Source of the DNA: DASXMT01 sp963812965
GTDB taxonomy: Bacteria > Actinomycetota > Acidimicrobiia > Acidimicrobiales > RAAP-2
Direction: 5' to 3'
NCBI GenBank assembly: GCA_963812965.1
Contig: CAWEXG010000003.1
Location: forward strand, 124,001 to 188,000
Length of the DNA stretch: 64,000 nucleotides
The notes under the pieces were generated by a model. It saw only the letters and a list, made by a program, of their open reading frames with translations, did no database searches and had not been told where the DNA came from. This document shows, one piece after another, positions 18,834-27,047 of this stretch; the first letter of the stretch is position 1, and each line of letters begins with the position of its first letter. Position numbers and translations under genes: made by a program.

Positions 18834-19451
18834 GGGATTGCTGCCGTTGATCCGGCCGGTGTTGGAGGCGGTGTGCCACTTATTGATGGTGGTATCGAAC
18901 TGCATGCCGGGATCAGCACACTCCCAGGCGGCCTTGGCCAGCTGCCGGAAGAGGTCCCGCGCCGGCACGTGGCGGACCACCGACCCGTCACCACGCGCTC
19001 GAAGCTGCCACTCGCTTCCGTCCACCACCGCCTGCATGAACTCGTCGGTGACCCGCACCGAGTTATTGGCGTTCTGGTACTGCAAGCTGATCGAGTCCTT
19101 GCCGTCGAGGTCCATGTCGAACCCGGCGTCGCGCAGCACCCGTGCCTTGCGCTCCTCGATAGCCTTGCACCAGATGAAGTCCTCGATGTCGGGGTGGTCC
19201 ACGTCGAGGATGACCATCTTCGCGGCGCGGCGGGTCTTCCCCCCGGACTTGATGGTGCCGGCCGAGGAGTCAGCTCCCCTCATGAAGCTCACCGGGCCCG
19301 ATGCGGTACCGCCGCCTTTCAGGTACTCGTGAGAGGAGCGGATGCGGGACAGGTTCACCCCTGCGCCCGAGCCGCCTTTGAAGATCACTCCCTCTTCGGT
19401 GTACCAGTTGAGGATGGAGTCCATCGAGTCCTCCACCGACAGGATGAAGCA

Positions 19452-20523
19452 GTTGTGCACCCGAAGATTGGTGCTGAGGTACTCCCCGCTCTCGGTCTGG
19501 ATGTCGTAGACATCCATCTCGCCCAAGGCTTCGATGGACTCGATCTGAAGACGCTTGAGCGACGTTGACCGGTGGCCTTTGATCTCGAGGCTGGCAACCA
19601 GCTTCGAAGCCTTGACCGGATCGATGAACCCGATCTCGTCAGCGAACGTCATCCGGTCACCAAGCGATCGGATGGTCAACGACCAGCACCCGTTGCGGTT
19701 CTCACGACGGTCGGCTTTAAAACGCACCCGCGAGAAGATGCCGAACCGAGCCAGCAGTGCCTGGACCCCTCGGATGATTTCTTCGGAGATCATGTCGAAT
19801 CCGACGAAGGCAGAACGCTCCTTGAGCGAAACGTAACCCTCTGCCTGGAACACGCTGCGAAGATAAGCAGCCACGACCGGGAGGGGTGCCGTCAGGAGTC
19901 GCTTCGGGACACCCATATCGAGTCCACGGGAACGCAGGTCCCAGTCCTCGACGAACTCGCTCAGCACGTTCCCGTACAGGCGGGTGCGCCGACAGTCGAG
20001 GTCGGGGTCGACGGTCTCAACGGAACGTTCGTGCCGATGCACCCCGGGGAAGACCTCGTCAAGCGCCCACCTCACCCACTCGAGCTCGGCATCAGTCACG
20101 GTCATCGCCTCGATAGTGAGCGAGCGATTGGTCCCTTCGTACTGGCCCACGAACCCGTCCGACTGCAGCCAGCCGGCCAGCGCCGCCTCGGCGATGTCCC
20201 GGCGTTTGATCTCTGCCGAACCGAACGCCTCGTTGCGGTGCCATGTCAACGCATCCCCTGGCCGGAGCTCTCCGGCTGGGACGAACTTCCCGTAGTGCTC
20301 ATCGCTGGCTCGCCACACGAGGTGGTCGGCGGTCACATCAAGCTGATGCCCAGCCTTGGTCGTGATTCGCAACACGTCCTTCGTACCGTTGTGCTGCACC
20401 GCGACGAATTCTGGTGACGCCGTGCGCGTCGAGCACCTTGGTCCCTACCGCGTCTTCTTCGACCAGACGTCCGATCGGCACGAGACCATCAGGTGTGCTG
20501 ACCAATGCGTGGTACGGCTGGCA
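19452..20523 (-). other. Intein 1 in NrdJ (LAGLIDADG, before GSA|CFIL), frameshifted
   Basis: The insertion begins at Cys (TGC 20523-20521, CQPYHALVSTPDGLVPIGRL) and ends in RVHN at 19452, followed by extein Cys. Block B is GHQLDVTADHLVW. The homing endonuclease region has two dodecapeptide motifs, ALAGWLQSDGFVG and AAYLRSVFQAEGYVS. Length is 1,072 nt, one more than 357 codons: removing one base of the AA/TT at 20407-20410 restores VTRIVAVQHNGTKDVL. All splicing residues (Cys1, B-block His, terminal His-Asn, Cys+1) are present. Confidence 0.88.
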
Positions 20524-21110
20524 CGCCGAGCCCTGTTGAGGAACGCCGGCCACGCCGATGTTGAACCAGACCGGCGAGTTGAACGCAGCCATCTGGTGGA
20601 TGATCAGGTACTTCAGCTCCGCCTGGAACGTCTCCGCCTCATCGTCGTCGACGAAGTACCCGTCCTTCGTGCCCCAAGCCGTGACCGTGTCGACCACCCG
20701 GTCGGCCACCTGCTTCAGCGACCACTCCCGCTCCGGGGTGCCCGGCGTTCCCCGAAAGTACTTCTGGGCCAGGATGTTGGTGGCGTTGAGGCTCCACGAC
20801 TCGGGGACTTCCACCCCCAGCTGCTCGAAGGCGACCGCACCATCCCGGTAGTTGGTGATCCGGGCGTCACGGCGCTCCCAGGCAACGCTGTCGTACGGAT
20901 CGACACCGGCGGTGGTGAAGTGTCGACGGAGGCCGATTCCGGTCCGCTGCGGGGCAATTGCCATCTGGTGCACCTCATTCCCTGGTTGTTCCGTGGTTGT
21001 TGCAATGTCACTGCTGGGTCAGCGACTCCCAACCGGTTGCCGCTGCTTGGGCACTCGTGTCACCAGAGTGGAGGTTACCCGTCGAACTGCGACGTCGCGC
21101 CACACTGTTA

Positions 21111-21126
21111 CCACAATATGTTGTGG
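21111..21126. promoter_or_regulatory. Candidate NrdR box 1
   Basis: CCACAATATGTTGTGG matches the NrdR consensus (acaCwAtATaTwGtgt) at nearly every conserved position and is almost a perfect inverted repeat. NrdR is the ATP/dATP-responsive repressor of bacterial RNR genes, and the box is about 150 bp upstream of nrdJ. Confidence 0.72.
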
Positions 21127-21142
21127 TTTACCTCCCCCCAAG

Positions 21143-21158
21143 ACACGAGATAGTGGGT
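21143..21158. promoter_or_regulatory. Candidate NrdR box 2 (weaker)
   Basis: ACACGAGATAGTGGGT shares the ACAC-x-A-x-AT half-site with the consensus. It starts 32 bp from box 1, i.e. three helical turns, which is the spacing typical of paired NrdR boxes. The second half-site is degenerate. Confidence 0.45.
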
Positions 21159-21281
21159 TCATTACAGCAGCGTAGTTACACCCCTGTCAATCATTTTCTT
21201 TCCCGCGTCACTGATGATTTCTTCCTGCGTTCTGAACGGCGAGCCCGGCATCCCTGTGCGCTGGACCTCTATTGTCCTGCC

Positions 21282-22883
21282 GTGGCCGGCTCCCCCGTCA
21301 TCCTCGCCATCGATGCCGGCACCACCGGTGTCCGCTCCTTGGTGGTCGACCGTCACGGATCGGTCGTCGACCTGGCCTACCGAGAGCTCACTCAGCACTT
21401 TCCCCGGCCCGGATGGGTGGAGCACGACCCGCTCGAGATCTGGCACAGCGTGCAGTCCACCTTGGCCGAGGTGGTCGGGCGTCTGGGTGACGCCGACCGG
21501 GTCCCGGTGGCCATCGGCATCACCAACCAGCGAGAGACGGTGGTGGCCTGGGACCGTCGGACCGGACAGCCCCTCCACCGGGCCATCGTCTGGCAGGACA
21601 GCCGGACGGCCTCCGACTGCGACTCGCTGGTCGAGCGCGGCCTCATGCCGCTGGTCCGGGCACGAACCGGACTGGTCCTCGACCCGTACTTCTCGGCCAC
21701 CAAGATGCGGTGGATCCTCCGGGATGGAGGTGTCGAACCGTCGCCTCATCTGGCGCTCGGCACCGTCGATACCTGGGTGCTGTGGAACCTGACCGGTGGT
21801 GCCGGTGGTGCCGGTGGTGCCGGCGGTGCGAGTGGTGCCGGCCGTTCAGGCAGCGGGGCAGCGGTGTTCGCCACCGATACGACCAACGCCAGCCGCACCC
21901 TGCTCTACGACATCGTGGCCCGACGCTGGTCGGGCGAGCTGTGCGACGCGTTCGAGGTGGACATGGCCACCCTGCCACAGGTGCAGCCGTCGTGTGGTCG
22001 TTTCGGGGCAGTGGCACCCGATGCGGTGGGAGGCCGGAGCTCACCGGTTGCCGGGGTACCGATCAGCGGGATCGCCGGTGACCAGCACGCAGCGCTATTC
22101 GGTCAGGTCTGCTTCGAACCGGGCATGGCCAAGGCCACCTACGGCACCGGCAGCTTCGTGCTGATGAACGTAGGCCCGGAGTGCCCGTCCCCCGTCGACG
22201 GACTGCTCACCACCGTGGCCTGGGACCTGGGAACGGCCGCCGATCACGGCGTCACCGCGAACGACGCCACATCGGTCACCTACGCCCTGGAGGGCTCGGT
22301 CTTCGTGTCCGGCGCCGCCGTGCAGTGGCTGCGTGACGGCCTGCGCATCATCGACGACGCCGCCGATCTCCAACCACTGGCCACCACCGTCGAGAACACT
22401 GAAGGGGTGTACGTAGTACCTGCGTTCACCGGCCTCGGCAGCCCCCATTGGGATCCGTACGCACGAGGAACCATCGTCGGGTTGAGCCGAGGGACGGGAC
22501 GGCCCCATGTGGCCCGGGCGGTGGTCGAAGCGATGGCCTTCCAGGTCCGCGATGTGCTCGACACCATGGCTGCAGGCGTGGGGCGCCCGGTGACCACCCT
22601 TCGAGTGGACGGCGGGGCATCGGTGATGAACCTGCTGCTGCAGCTGCAGGCCGATCAGTCCAACGTCCCGGTTGACCGGCCTACGGTCACCGAGACCACC
22701 GCGCTCGGAGCCACCATGTTGGCCGGCCTGGGTGAGGGTCTGTGGGGCTCTCTTGCGGAGCTCTCAACCCTCTGGCACCGGGATGCCCTGTTCACACCCC
22801 GAGCCAGCCGGTCGGATGCGGACAGTCGCCACGACGGTTGGCTGCGGGCACTCAGCCGATCACGTTGTTGGGCGCAGGCCTGA
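21282..22883 (+). CDS. glpK: Glycerol kinase
   Basis: A FGGY kinase converting glycerol and ATP to sn-glycerol-3-phosphate. Motifs in order: VILAIDAGTTGVRSLVVD, GITNQRETVVAWDR, AIVWQDSRT, ISGIAGDQHAALFGQ, ATYGTGSFVLMN, FTGLGSPHWDPYARG and LRVDGGASVMNLLLQL. The GTG at 21282 places the N-terminus just before the phosphate-1 motif; the longer frame runs into the promoter region. The product, about 533 residues, is longer than the usual 500 or so, partly because of a Gly/Ala-rich insert after WNLTGG near residue 172. Confidence 0.93.
   Translation: MAGSPVILAIDAGTTGVRSLVVDRHGSVVDLAYRELTQHFPRPGWVEHDPLEIWHSVQSTLAEVVGRLGDADRVPVAIGITNQRETVVAWDRRTGQPLHRAIVWQDSRTASDCDSLVERGLMPLVRARTGLVLDPYFSATKMRWILRDGGVEPSPHLALGTVDTWVLWNLTGGAGGAGGAGGASGAGRSGSGAAVFATDTTNASRTLLYDIVARRWSGELCDAFEVDMATLPQVQPSCGRFGAVAPDAVGGRSSPVAGVPISGIAGDQHAALFGQVCFEPGMAKATYGTGSFVLMNVGPECPSPVDGLLTTVAWDLGTAADHGVTANDATSVTYALEGSVFVSGAAVQWLRDGLRIIDDAADLQPLATTVENTEGVYVVPAFTGLGSPHWDPYARGTIVGLSRGTGRPHVARAVVEAMAFQVRDVLDTMAAGVGRPVTTLRVDGGASVMNLLLQLQADQSNVPVDRPTVTETTALGATMLAGLGEGLWGSLAELSTLWHRDALFTPRASRSDADSRHDGWLRALSRSRCWAQA
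21795..21839 (+). repeat. 9-bp in-frame repeat in glpK (Gly-Gly-Ala)
   Basis: GGTGGTGCC is repeated three times exactly and twice with changes, giving a GGA-rich stretch. It sits in a loop between WNLTGG and the TDTTNASRTLLYD motif, where most glycerol kinases have only a few residues. Confidence 0.8.
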
Positions 22884-22893
22884 TCGACTCGAC

Positions 22894-22907
22894 TCGGCCT
22901 GAGCCGA
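22894..22907. terminator. Weak hairpin between glpK and the ACT gene
   Basis: TCGGC and GCCGA pair across a CTGA loop in the 25-bp gap between convergent genes. The stem is only 5 bp and no T run is present. Confidence 0.25.
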
Positions 22908-22908
22908 C

Positions 22909-23571
22909 TCAAGCAGAGTTCGCTCGAACGGTCAGCTCGTACCAGCGATGGTCGGCCAGTTCGGCCATGGTGGCGATGCGCTCCCGCTCCTGATGGCGGA
23001 ACGGAAGATCGGAACGTCCCACCACGAGCACGATGCCGGCCTGATCGAGGTGGGCCAAGTCCATCTCCTCGTCAGGTGGGTTCCCGGCTTCCGCGCCGGC
23101 TCGAAGGTTGGCCGCCAGGTCCCGGAGGTCGCCGTCGAACGGGACATCGCCGACCGTTGCCGTCGGCCACGGGGCCAGGGGATCGATGGCGGCGGCAAAC
23201 GTCGCTGCCACGCTCTGGTGCGCTCGTGCGGTCAGGTACTCGAGAACACCGATCGGCGTCGTCTGATGGAACAACGCGGTCGCCGTATCCAGGATCTCGG
23301 CGTGACGGTCGGGCAACGGACCGTCGAGAACACGCAGTGCTTCGACTGCCACCCCGTCCACCTCGAGGATCTCAGAGCGAAGCAGGTCGATCACATCGTC
23401 TCCGGCCAGGACCACCCCCAGCTCGTCGACCACCAGACCCTCGTCTCGCTGGAGGATGTCGAAGGACACCACATCACCCCCGACCGCCCCGATGCGACTG
23501 GCCACCGCCCCCAGAGCCCCCGGCCGGTCCGGCAACTGCACCCGGATCAGATAGTGCGCCACTCCACTCAA
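22909..23571 (-). CDS. ACT domain protein
   Basis: The 220-residue product starts with an ACT fold (about residues 5-75: YLIRVQLPDRPGALGAVASR, GGDVVSFDIL) of the kind that binds amino acids or other small effectors. The rest (about 95-220) contains LFHQTTPIGVLEYLTARAHQ and a possible sensor-like region GIVLVVGRSDLPFRHQERER. No catalytic domain is recognisable. It may be a stand-alone regulator of amino acid metabolism; the target is unknown. It is convergent with glpK. Confidence 0.72.
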   Translation of the reverse strand: MSGVAHYLIRVQLPDRPGALGAVASRIGAVGGDVVSFDILQRDEGLVVDELGVVLAGDDVIDLLRSEILEVDGVAVEALRVLDGPLPDRHAEILDTATALFHQTTPIGVLEYLTARAHQSVAATFAAAIDPLAPWPTATVGDVPFDGDLRDLAANLRAGAEAGNPPDEEMDLAHLDQAGIVLVVGRSDLPFRHQERERIATMAELADHRWYELTVRANSA

Positions 23572-23670
23572 GTCAGGTCATCCCCCACGTCATCACGGTA
23601 GGCGCTCAGTGTGAACGCGTCGTTTCCGGCCCGTTAATTACCAACAAGGCTCTCTGGTGCATCCCGCCTC

Positions 23671-24366
23671 TCAGCTGGGGTCCTCACAAGCCGGCGCTCG
23701 TGAGGCGTACTCGTCGACGTACTCCTGTTCCGACAACGTGGCAATGGCCATCATCAGCTCGTCGGTCACCTTCCGGAGCGCTTCGGGGTCGAGCGGTTCC
23801 GCTCCGTCGTGCACACGCCGTTCGGTCGATACGGTCGAGCCGACATCGAGCGGCGGCCCGAAACGAATAGTCACCGGATGGAACGGTCGCATCAGCCGGT
23901 TCCCTGGAGGCTGCACCGTACGGGTGCCGATCAGGCCGACCGGGACCACCGAAACACCGCAACCGAACGCCAGACGAGCCACGCCGGTATGGCCCTTGTG
24001 GAGCCGCCGGTCAGGAGCACGGGTCCCCTCCGGATAGATCCCCAGCGCCCCTCCGTTGGTCAGCACCTCCTTCGCCGTGTCGAGGGCACGCTGCGACGCA
24101 TCCCCACCGCCACGGTTCATGGGAATCTGCCCGGCGGCACGAAAGAACCAGGCGGTCCGCCAACTCTCGAAGTACTCGGACTTGGCCACATAGGTCAACC
24201 GTCGCCGCACCACCAGGGGTAGGAAGAAGGAGTCGCAGAACGACTGGTGATTGGCGGCGATGATCACCGGCCCCTGGCTCGGTACGTGCTCTCGCCCCTC
24301 CACTTTGACGCGCCACAACGCGTAGAACACCGGCGTCAGGACCACTTTTAGGATCCAATAAGCCAT
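23671..24366 (-). CDS. 1-acyl-sn-glycerol-3-phosphate acyltransferase family (PlsC-like)
   Basis: It transfers an acyl chain to lysophosphatidate or a related acceptor at the membrane. The 231-residue product begins MAYWILKVVLTPVFYALWRV, a membrane-anchoring segment. It has all four acyltransferase motifs: NHQSFCDS (HX4D), GQIPMNRGGGD, YPEGTRAPD and VVPVGLIG. The ATG at 24366 is chosen over the longer frame to 24498, whose extra part overlaps the divergent gene. glpK nearby, on the other strand, would feed the same glycerolipid pathway. Confidence 0.87.
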   Translation of the reverse strand: MAYWILKVVLTPVFYALWRVKVEGREHVPSQGPVIIAANHQSFCDSFFLPLVVRRRLTYVAKSEYFESWRTAWFFRAAGQIPMNRGGGDASQRALDTAKEVLTNGGALGIYPEGTRAPDRRLHKGHTGVARLAFGCGVSVVPVGLIGTRTVQPPGNRLMRPFHPVTIRFGPPLDVGSTVSTERRVHDGAEPLDPEALRKVTDELMMAIATLSEQEYVDEYASRAPACEDPS

Positions 24367-24404
24367 GAGGTAACGGTATCCCTGACTGTGGTGTACTGCA
24401 CTCC

Positions 24405-25250
24405 ATGACCAAAGAGCCCGCAGCGACAACCCCCGAAGGTCCGGAAACGGTTGCTCCCGGCACGGATACCCGGTCGTGGGAAGTCCTCGGGCGGACAATC
24501 ACGCTGCCCGTGGTGGTCCGTCATGCGGTCCAGTGGAGCGTCCAGTACCTGGTGGACGAGGATGCGGCTCAGCGCATCGTGGAATCGACCGGGCTTCAGG
24601 TAACAGGCCCTCTCCCCCACAAAGCGCTGATGGCGCTGGCCGTGTGCCGCTACCTCGACACCGATCTCGACCCGTACCACGAAGTGGCGGTCAGCTTCGT
24701 GGTCCGCCCCCACGACGCCCCACCGATCACCTCGGCCACCGACCGCATCCGGGAGTTCGCCCGTGGGGCGATCGGCGTGTACATCCACCAGCTCCCCGTA
24801 GACCAGGAGTTCACCTGTACCGCCGGACGGGATATCTGGGGCTTTCCCAAGTTCATGACCACGATCGATATCGACGAACCCTCGTCCGCCCGGGCCTCCG
24901 GTGCTGCCGGCACTCGCGGGAGCGCCACCATCGTGCGGCTGGTCGACGATGGCACCCACGTGCTCTCGATGGCCATCGGCACTGGTAGTGAACGGCTCCG
25001 CCTTCCGTCCAGCGCTCCCCCGACCTACTCGTACCAGGACGGCGTGCTCCGGCGAACCACGTGGACCATCGAGCAGCAACGAGTCAGCGGTCGGTTCGGT
25101 GGCACCACCCTGACGCTGGGGGACCATCCGATCGCCGACGAGCTGCGCACATTGGGACTGCCCAAGCGTGCGCTGTTCACCTCGGCCTGTGGCCGGATGA
25201 GCGCCAGCTTCGACGGTGCCGAGGTCGTGGAGGCTCGCCCAGCCGGCTGA
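24405..25250 (+). CDS. Acetoacetate decarboxylase family protein
   Basis: The 281-residue protein matches the acetoacetate decarboxylase (ADC) superfamily, seen in ALMALAVCRYLDTDLDPYHE, the segment GAIGVYIHQLPVDQEFTC, and the diagnostic GRDIWGFPKFMTTIDID. In true ADC a Lys pair forms the Schiff base; I cannot assign the equivalent Lys here with confidence, so it may be one of the many ADC-like proteins with other activity. It stands alone and ends 5 bp from the convergent aminotransferase gene. Confidence 0.78.
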   Translation: MTKEPAATTPEGPETVAPGTDTRSWEVLGRTITLPVVVRHAVQWSVQYLVDEDAAQRIVESTGLQVTGPLPHKALMALAVCRYLDTDLDPYHEVAVSFVVRPHDAPPITSATDRIREFARGAIGVYIHQLPVDQEFTCTAGRDIWGFPKFMTTIDIDEPSSARASGAAGTRGSATIVRLVDDGTHVLSMAIGTGSERLRLPSSAPPTYSYQDGVLRRTTWTIEQQRVSGRFGGTTLTLGDHPIADELRTLGLPKRALFTSACGRMSASFDGAEVVEARPAG

Positions 25251-25255
25251 GTCTC

Positions 25256-26455
25256 CTAGTGGAGCCGGGTCAGCGTCTTGCGAAGCCCGCGAATGCCCTG
25301 CCCGATCCGCTGTTCGTTCTCGATGAGCGCAAACCGGACATGGCCGTCCCCACCGGGACCGAACCCGATCCCTGGGGATGTGGCCACATCGCCCTCTCGT
25401 AACAAGAATTTGGCGAACTCGAGCGAGCCCATCTCCCGGTACGGCTCGGGGACCGGCGCCCAGACGAACATGGTCCCCTTGGGCGGCGTGATCTCCCAGC
25501 CGATCCGGTTGAGCCCGTCACAGAGGGCGTCACGACGGGCCTGGTAGCACTCGTTGATGACCTTCGGATAGTCGGGCGCCTCGTTCATGGCCACGATGGC
25601 GGCGATCTGGATGGGCTGGAAGGTCCCGTAGTCCAGATAGCTCTTCAACTTGGTCAGGGCTTGGACGATGGCGGCGTTGCCCACCAGGAACCCGACGCGC
25701 CAACCGGCCATGGAGAACGACTTGGTCAAGGTGTACAGCTCCACGGCCACGTCCTTGGCCCCGGGCACCTGGAGGATGGACGGCGGGGTGTAGCCGTCGA
25801 ACGCGATGTCGGCGTAGGCGAAGTCGTGGACCAGGACGATCTCGTGCTCACGGGCGAACTCGACCAGTCGGGTCATCCAGGCCAGGTCCACGCACTCGGT
25901 GGTGGGGTTGTGAGGGAACGACAGAACGATCACCCGTGGCTTGGGCCACGCCGACTCCCACGCCTCCATCAGGTTGTCGAAGAAGGTCTCCGACGAGTTG
26001 TCTTCGCCCAATCCCGGGCCGTCGAGGCGGACGTGCCGGACGTCGGCACCGGCGAACAGTGGGGCGTAGATGTGGATCGGGTACGACGGCGACGGGACCA
26101 GCGCGGTATCACCCGGTTGGACCAGGACCCACATCAGGTGGGACAGCCCCTCCTTCGCACCGATGGTGGTGACCACCTCCTGGTCCGGATCGAGCTCCAC
26201 GTCGAACTTGCGCAGGTAGAGGTCGGAGATGGCCTGTCGGATCTTCGGAATACCGCGGCTGGCCGAGTACCGATGGTTGCGCGGGTTGTGGACGGCTTCG
26301 GCCAACTTCTCCACCGCCACATCCGGAGAGGGGAGGTCGGGGTTGCCGAACCCCAGGTCGATGACGTCGTGACCGTCGTGACGACCTGCTGCCTTCAGGT
26401 CGTTCATGGTGGCAAAGACGTACGGGGGCAGGCCATTGATCCGACGGAACTCCAT
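25256..26455 (-). CDS. Class I/II aminotransferase, AlaC-like (alanine or related)
   Basis: This is a fold-type I PLP enzyme of 399 residues. It opens MEFRRINGLPPYVFATMNDL, and has the GFGNPDLPSP motif, HRYSASRGIPKIRQAIS, GAKEGLSHLMW, SFPHNPTTECVD, and the PLP-binding Lys in LTKSFSMAGWRVGF. The pattern is closest to glutamate-pyruvate transaminase AlaC and LL-diaminopimelate aminotransferase-like enzymes; between these, AlaC is my preference from the N-terminal motif. It likely makes alanine from pyruvate and glutamate in the cytoplasm. Confidence 0.87.
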   Translation of the reverse strand: MEFRRINGLPPYVFATMNDLKAAGRHDGHDVIDLGFGNPDLPSPDVAVEKLAEAVHNPRNHRYSASRGIPKIRQAISDLYLRKFDVELDPDQEVVTTIGAKEGLSHLMWVLVQPGDTALVPSPSYPIHIYAPLFAGADVRHVRLDGPGLGEDNSSETFFDNLMEAWESAWPKPRVIVLSFPHNPTTECVDLAWMTRLVEFAREHEIVLVHDFAYADIAFDGYTPPSILQVPGAKDVAVELYTLTKSFSMAGWRVGFLVGNAAIVQALTKLKSYLDYGTFQPIQIAAIVAMNEAPDYPKVINECYQARRDALCDGLNRIGWEITPPKGTMFVWAPVPEPYREMGSLEFAKFLLREGDVATSPGIGFGPGGDGHVRFALIENEQRIGQGIRGLRKTLTRLH

Positions 26456-26525
26456 CCAGAAAGGATACCGCTGACCTTTCTGCCCTCTGACCCATGCCGA
26501 TCGATCTCGTCGCGCTACTCCGTGT

Positions 26526-26557
26526 GGGAGCCGGAGCTACAACCGGTTCAGGCTCCT
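26526..26557 (-). terminator. Possible hairpin after the SRPBCC gene
   Basis: GGGAGCC (26526-26532) and GGCTCCT (26551-26557) form a 7-bp stem with one G-T pair, just past the stop of the SRPBCC gene. It may separate that gene's transcript from the aminotransferase gene downstream. Confidence 0.3.
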
Positions 26558-27005
26558 ACGCCGTCGATTCGACCCGCGCTTTCAGGTCCCGCAGGGCGAT
26601 CGACATGATCCGGCTCTGTGCTCGCATCTTGATGAAGCCCGGCAGCGGCACCTTCATCTCGACCTCGAGGTGGTAGGTGACCTCGGTGCCCCCATCAGGG
26701 GTCGGAGCGAAGACGTACCGACCGTCCAACTTGGCCGTGATGTCACCTCGGGTCTGCACCCAGGCAATCACACCCGGGGCGTCGCTGTAGTCGTACGACA
26801 GGGTGTAGCTGGTGCTGCGGCCGAACGCGGCAGCACGGAACGTGACGCTCTGGGGTCTCCCCTCGGAGTCACGCTCATGGACGGTGACCTCTTTGATATC
26901 GCCTGCCCACGTGGGGTAGGCGTCGATGTCACTGGCAACGGCGAAGCATCGCTCAGGTGTCGCCGCCACGACCATTCGCTCGGTGGCTTGTTCCGCCACG
27001 TTCAC
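26556..27005 (-). CDS. SRPBCC family (polyketide cyclase/START-like) protein
   Basis: A 149-residue helix-grip protein: MVVAATPERCFAVASDIDAY, PTWAGDIKEVTVHERD and GGTEVTYHLEVEMKVPLPGF are typical of the SRPBCC superfamily, which binds hydrophobic ligands. It lies 42 bp downstream of the PimB-like mannosyltransferase on the same strand. From memory a similar pairing occurs in mycobacteria, hinting at a role near phosphatidylinositol-mannoside lipids, but no ligand can be read from the sequence. Confidence 0.83.
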   Translation of the reverse strand: MNVAEQATERMVVAATPERCFAVASDIDAYPTWAGDIKEVTVHERDSEGRPQSVTFRAAAFGRSTSYTLSYDYSDAPGVIAWVQTRGDITAKLDGRYVFAPTPDGGTEVTYHLEVEMKVPLPGFIKMRAQSRIMSIALRDLKARVESTA

Positions 27006-27047
27006 CCCTCTTCCTCGACGTCGTGCGCATACGGGTACACGAAGGCC

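Larger units (their letters stand above)
15796..20964 (-). pseudogene. nrdJ: Adenosylcobalamin-dependent (class II) ribonucleotide reductase with two inteins, frame broken twice
   Basis: NrdJ reduces ribonucleotides using a cobalamin radical. Joining three frame pieces and removing two inteins leaves about 964 residues, the usual actinobacterial length. Extein landmarks: VPQQGSA-CFILSVEDSM, VIFKGGSGAGVNLSRIRS, RINGSNP-CSEYMHLDNSAC with the thiyl-radical Cys in NPCSE, SVLAPTGTIGLLMDCDTTG, and a C-terminal CYQCG...CYVCGSCGTTSGCS tail with redox and zinc-ribbon-like Cys. The ATG at 20962-20964 follows GAGG; GTG at 20973 is alternative. One extra base near 20407-20410 (intein 1) and one missing base in the CCC at 18049-18051 (intein 2) break the frame. 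No intact RNR is in the window. If real, both lesions would prevent synthesis of the enzyme, so indel errors are likely. Confidence 0.88.
20965..21281. promoter_or_regulatory. Divergent nrdJ-glpK intergenic region
   Basis: This 317-bp gap holds the promoters of nrdJ (leftward) and glpK (rightward). Its middle, about 21100-21200, is AT-richer than the flanks and contains two candidate NrdR boxes. I looked for the conserved B12-box of a cobalamin riboswitch, which would suit a class II reductase, and did not find a convincing one. Confidence 0.55.

Noticed and set aside
15796..20964. Programmed frameshifting to express NrdJ
   Set aside because: No slippery heptamer or downstream structure is apparent; two shifts of opposite sign within two inteins are better explained as indels.
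20965..21281. Cobalamin riboswitch upstream of nrdJ
   Set aside because: I could not find a B12-box-like core or the expected stem layout in this 317-bp gap.
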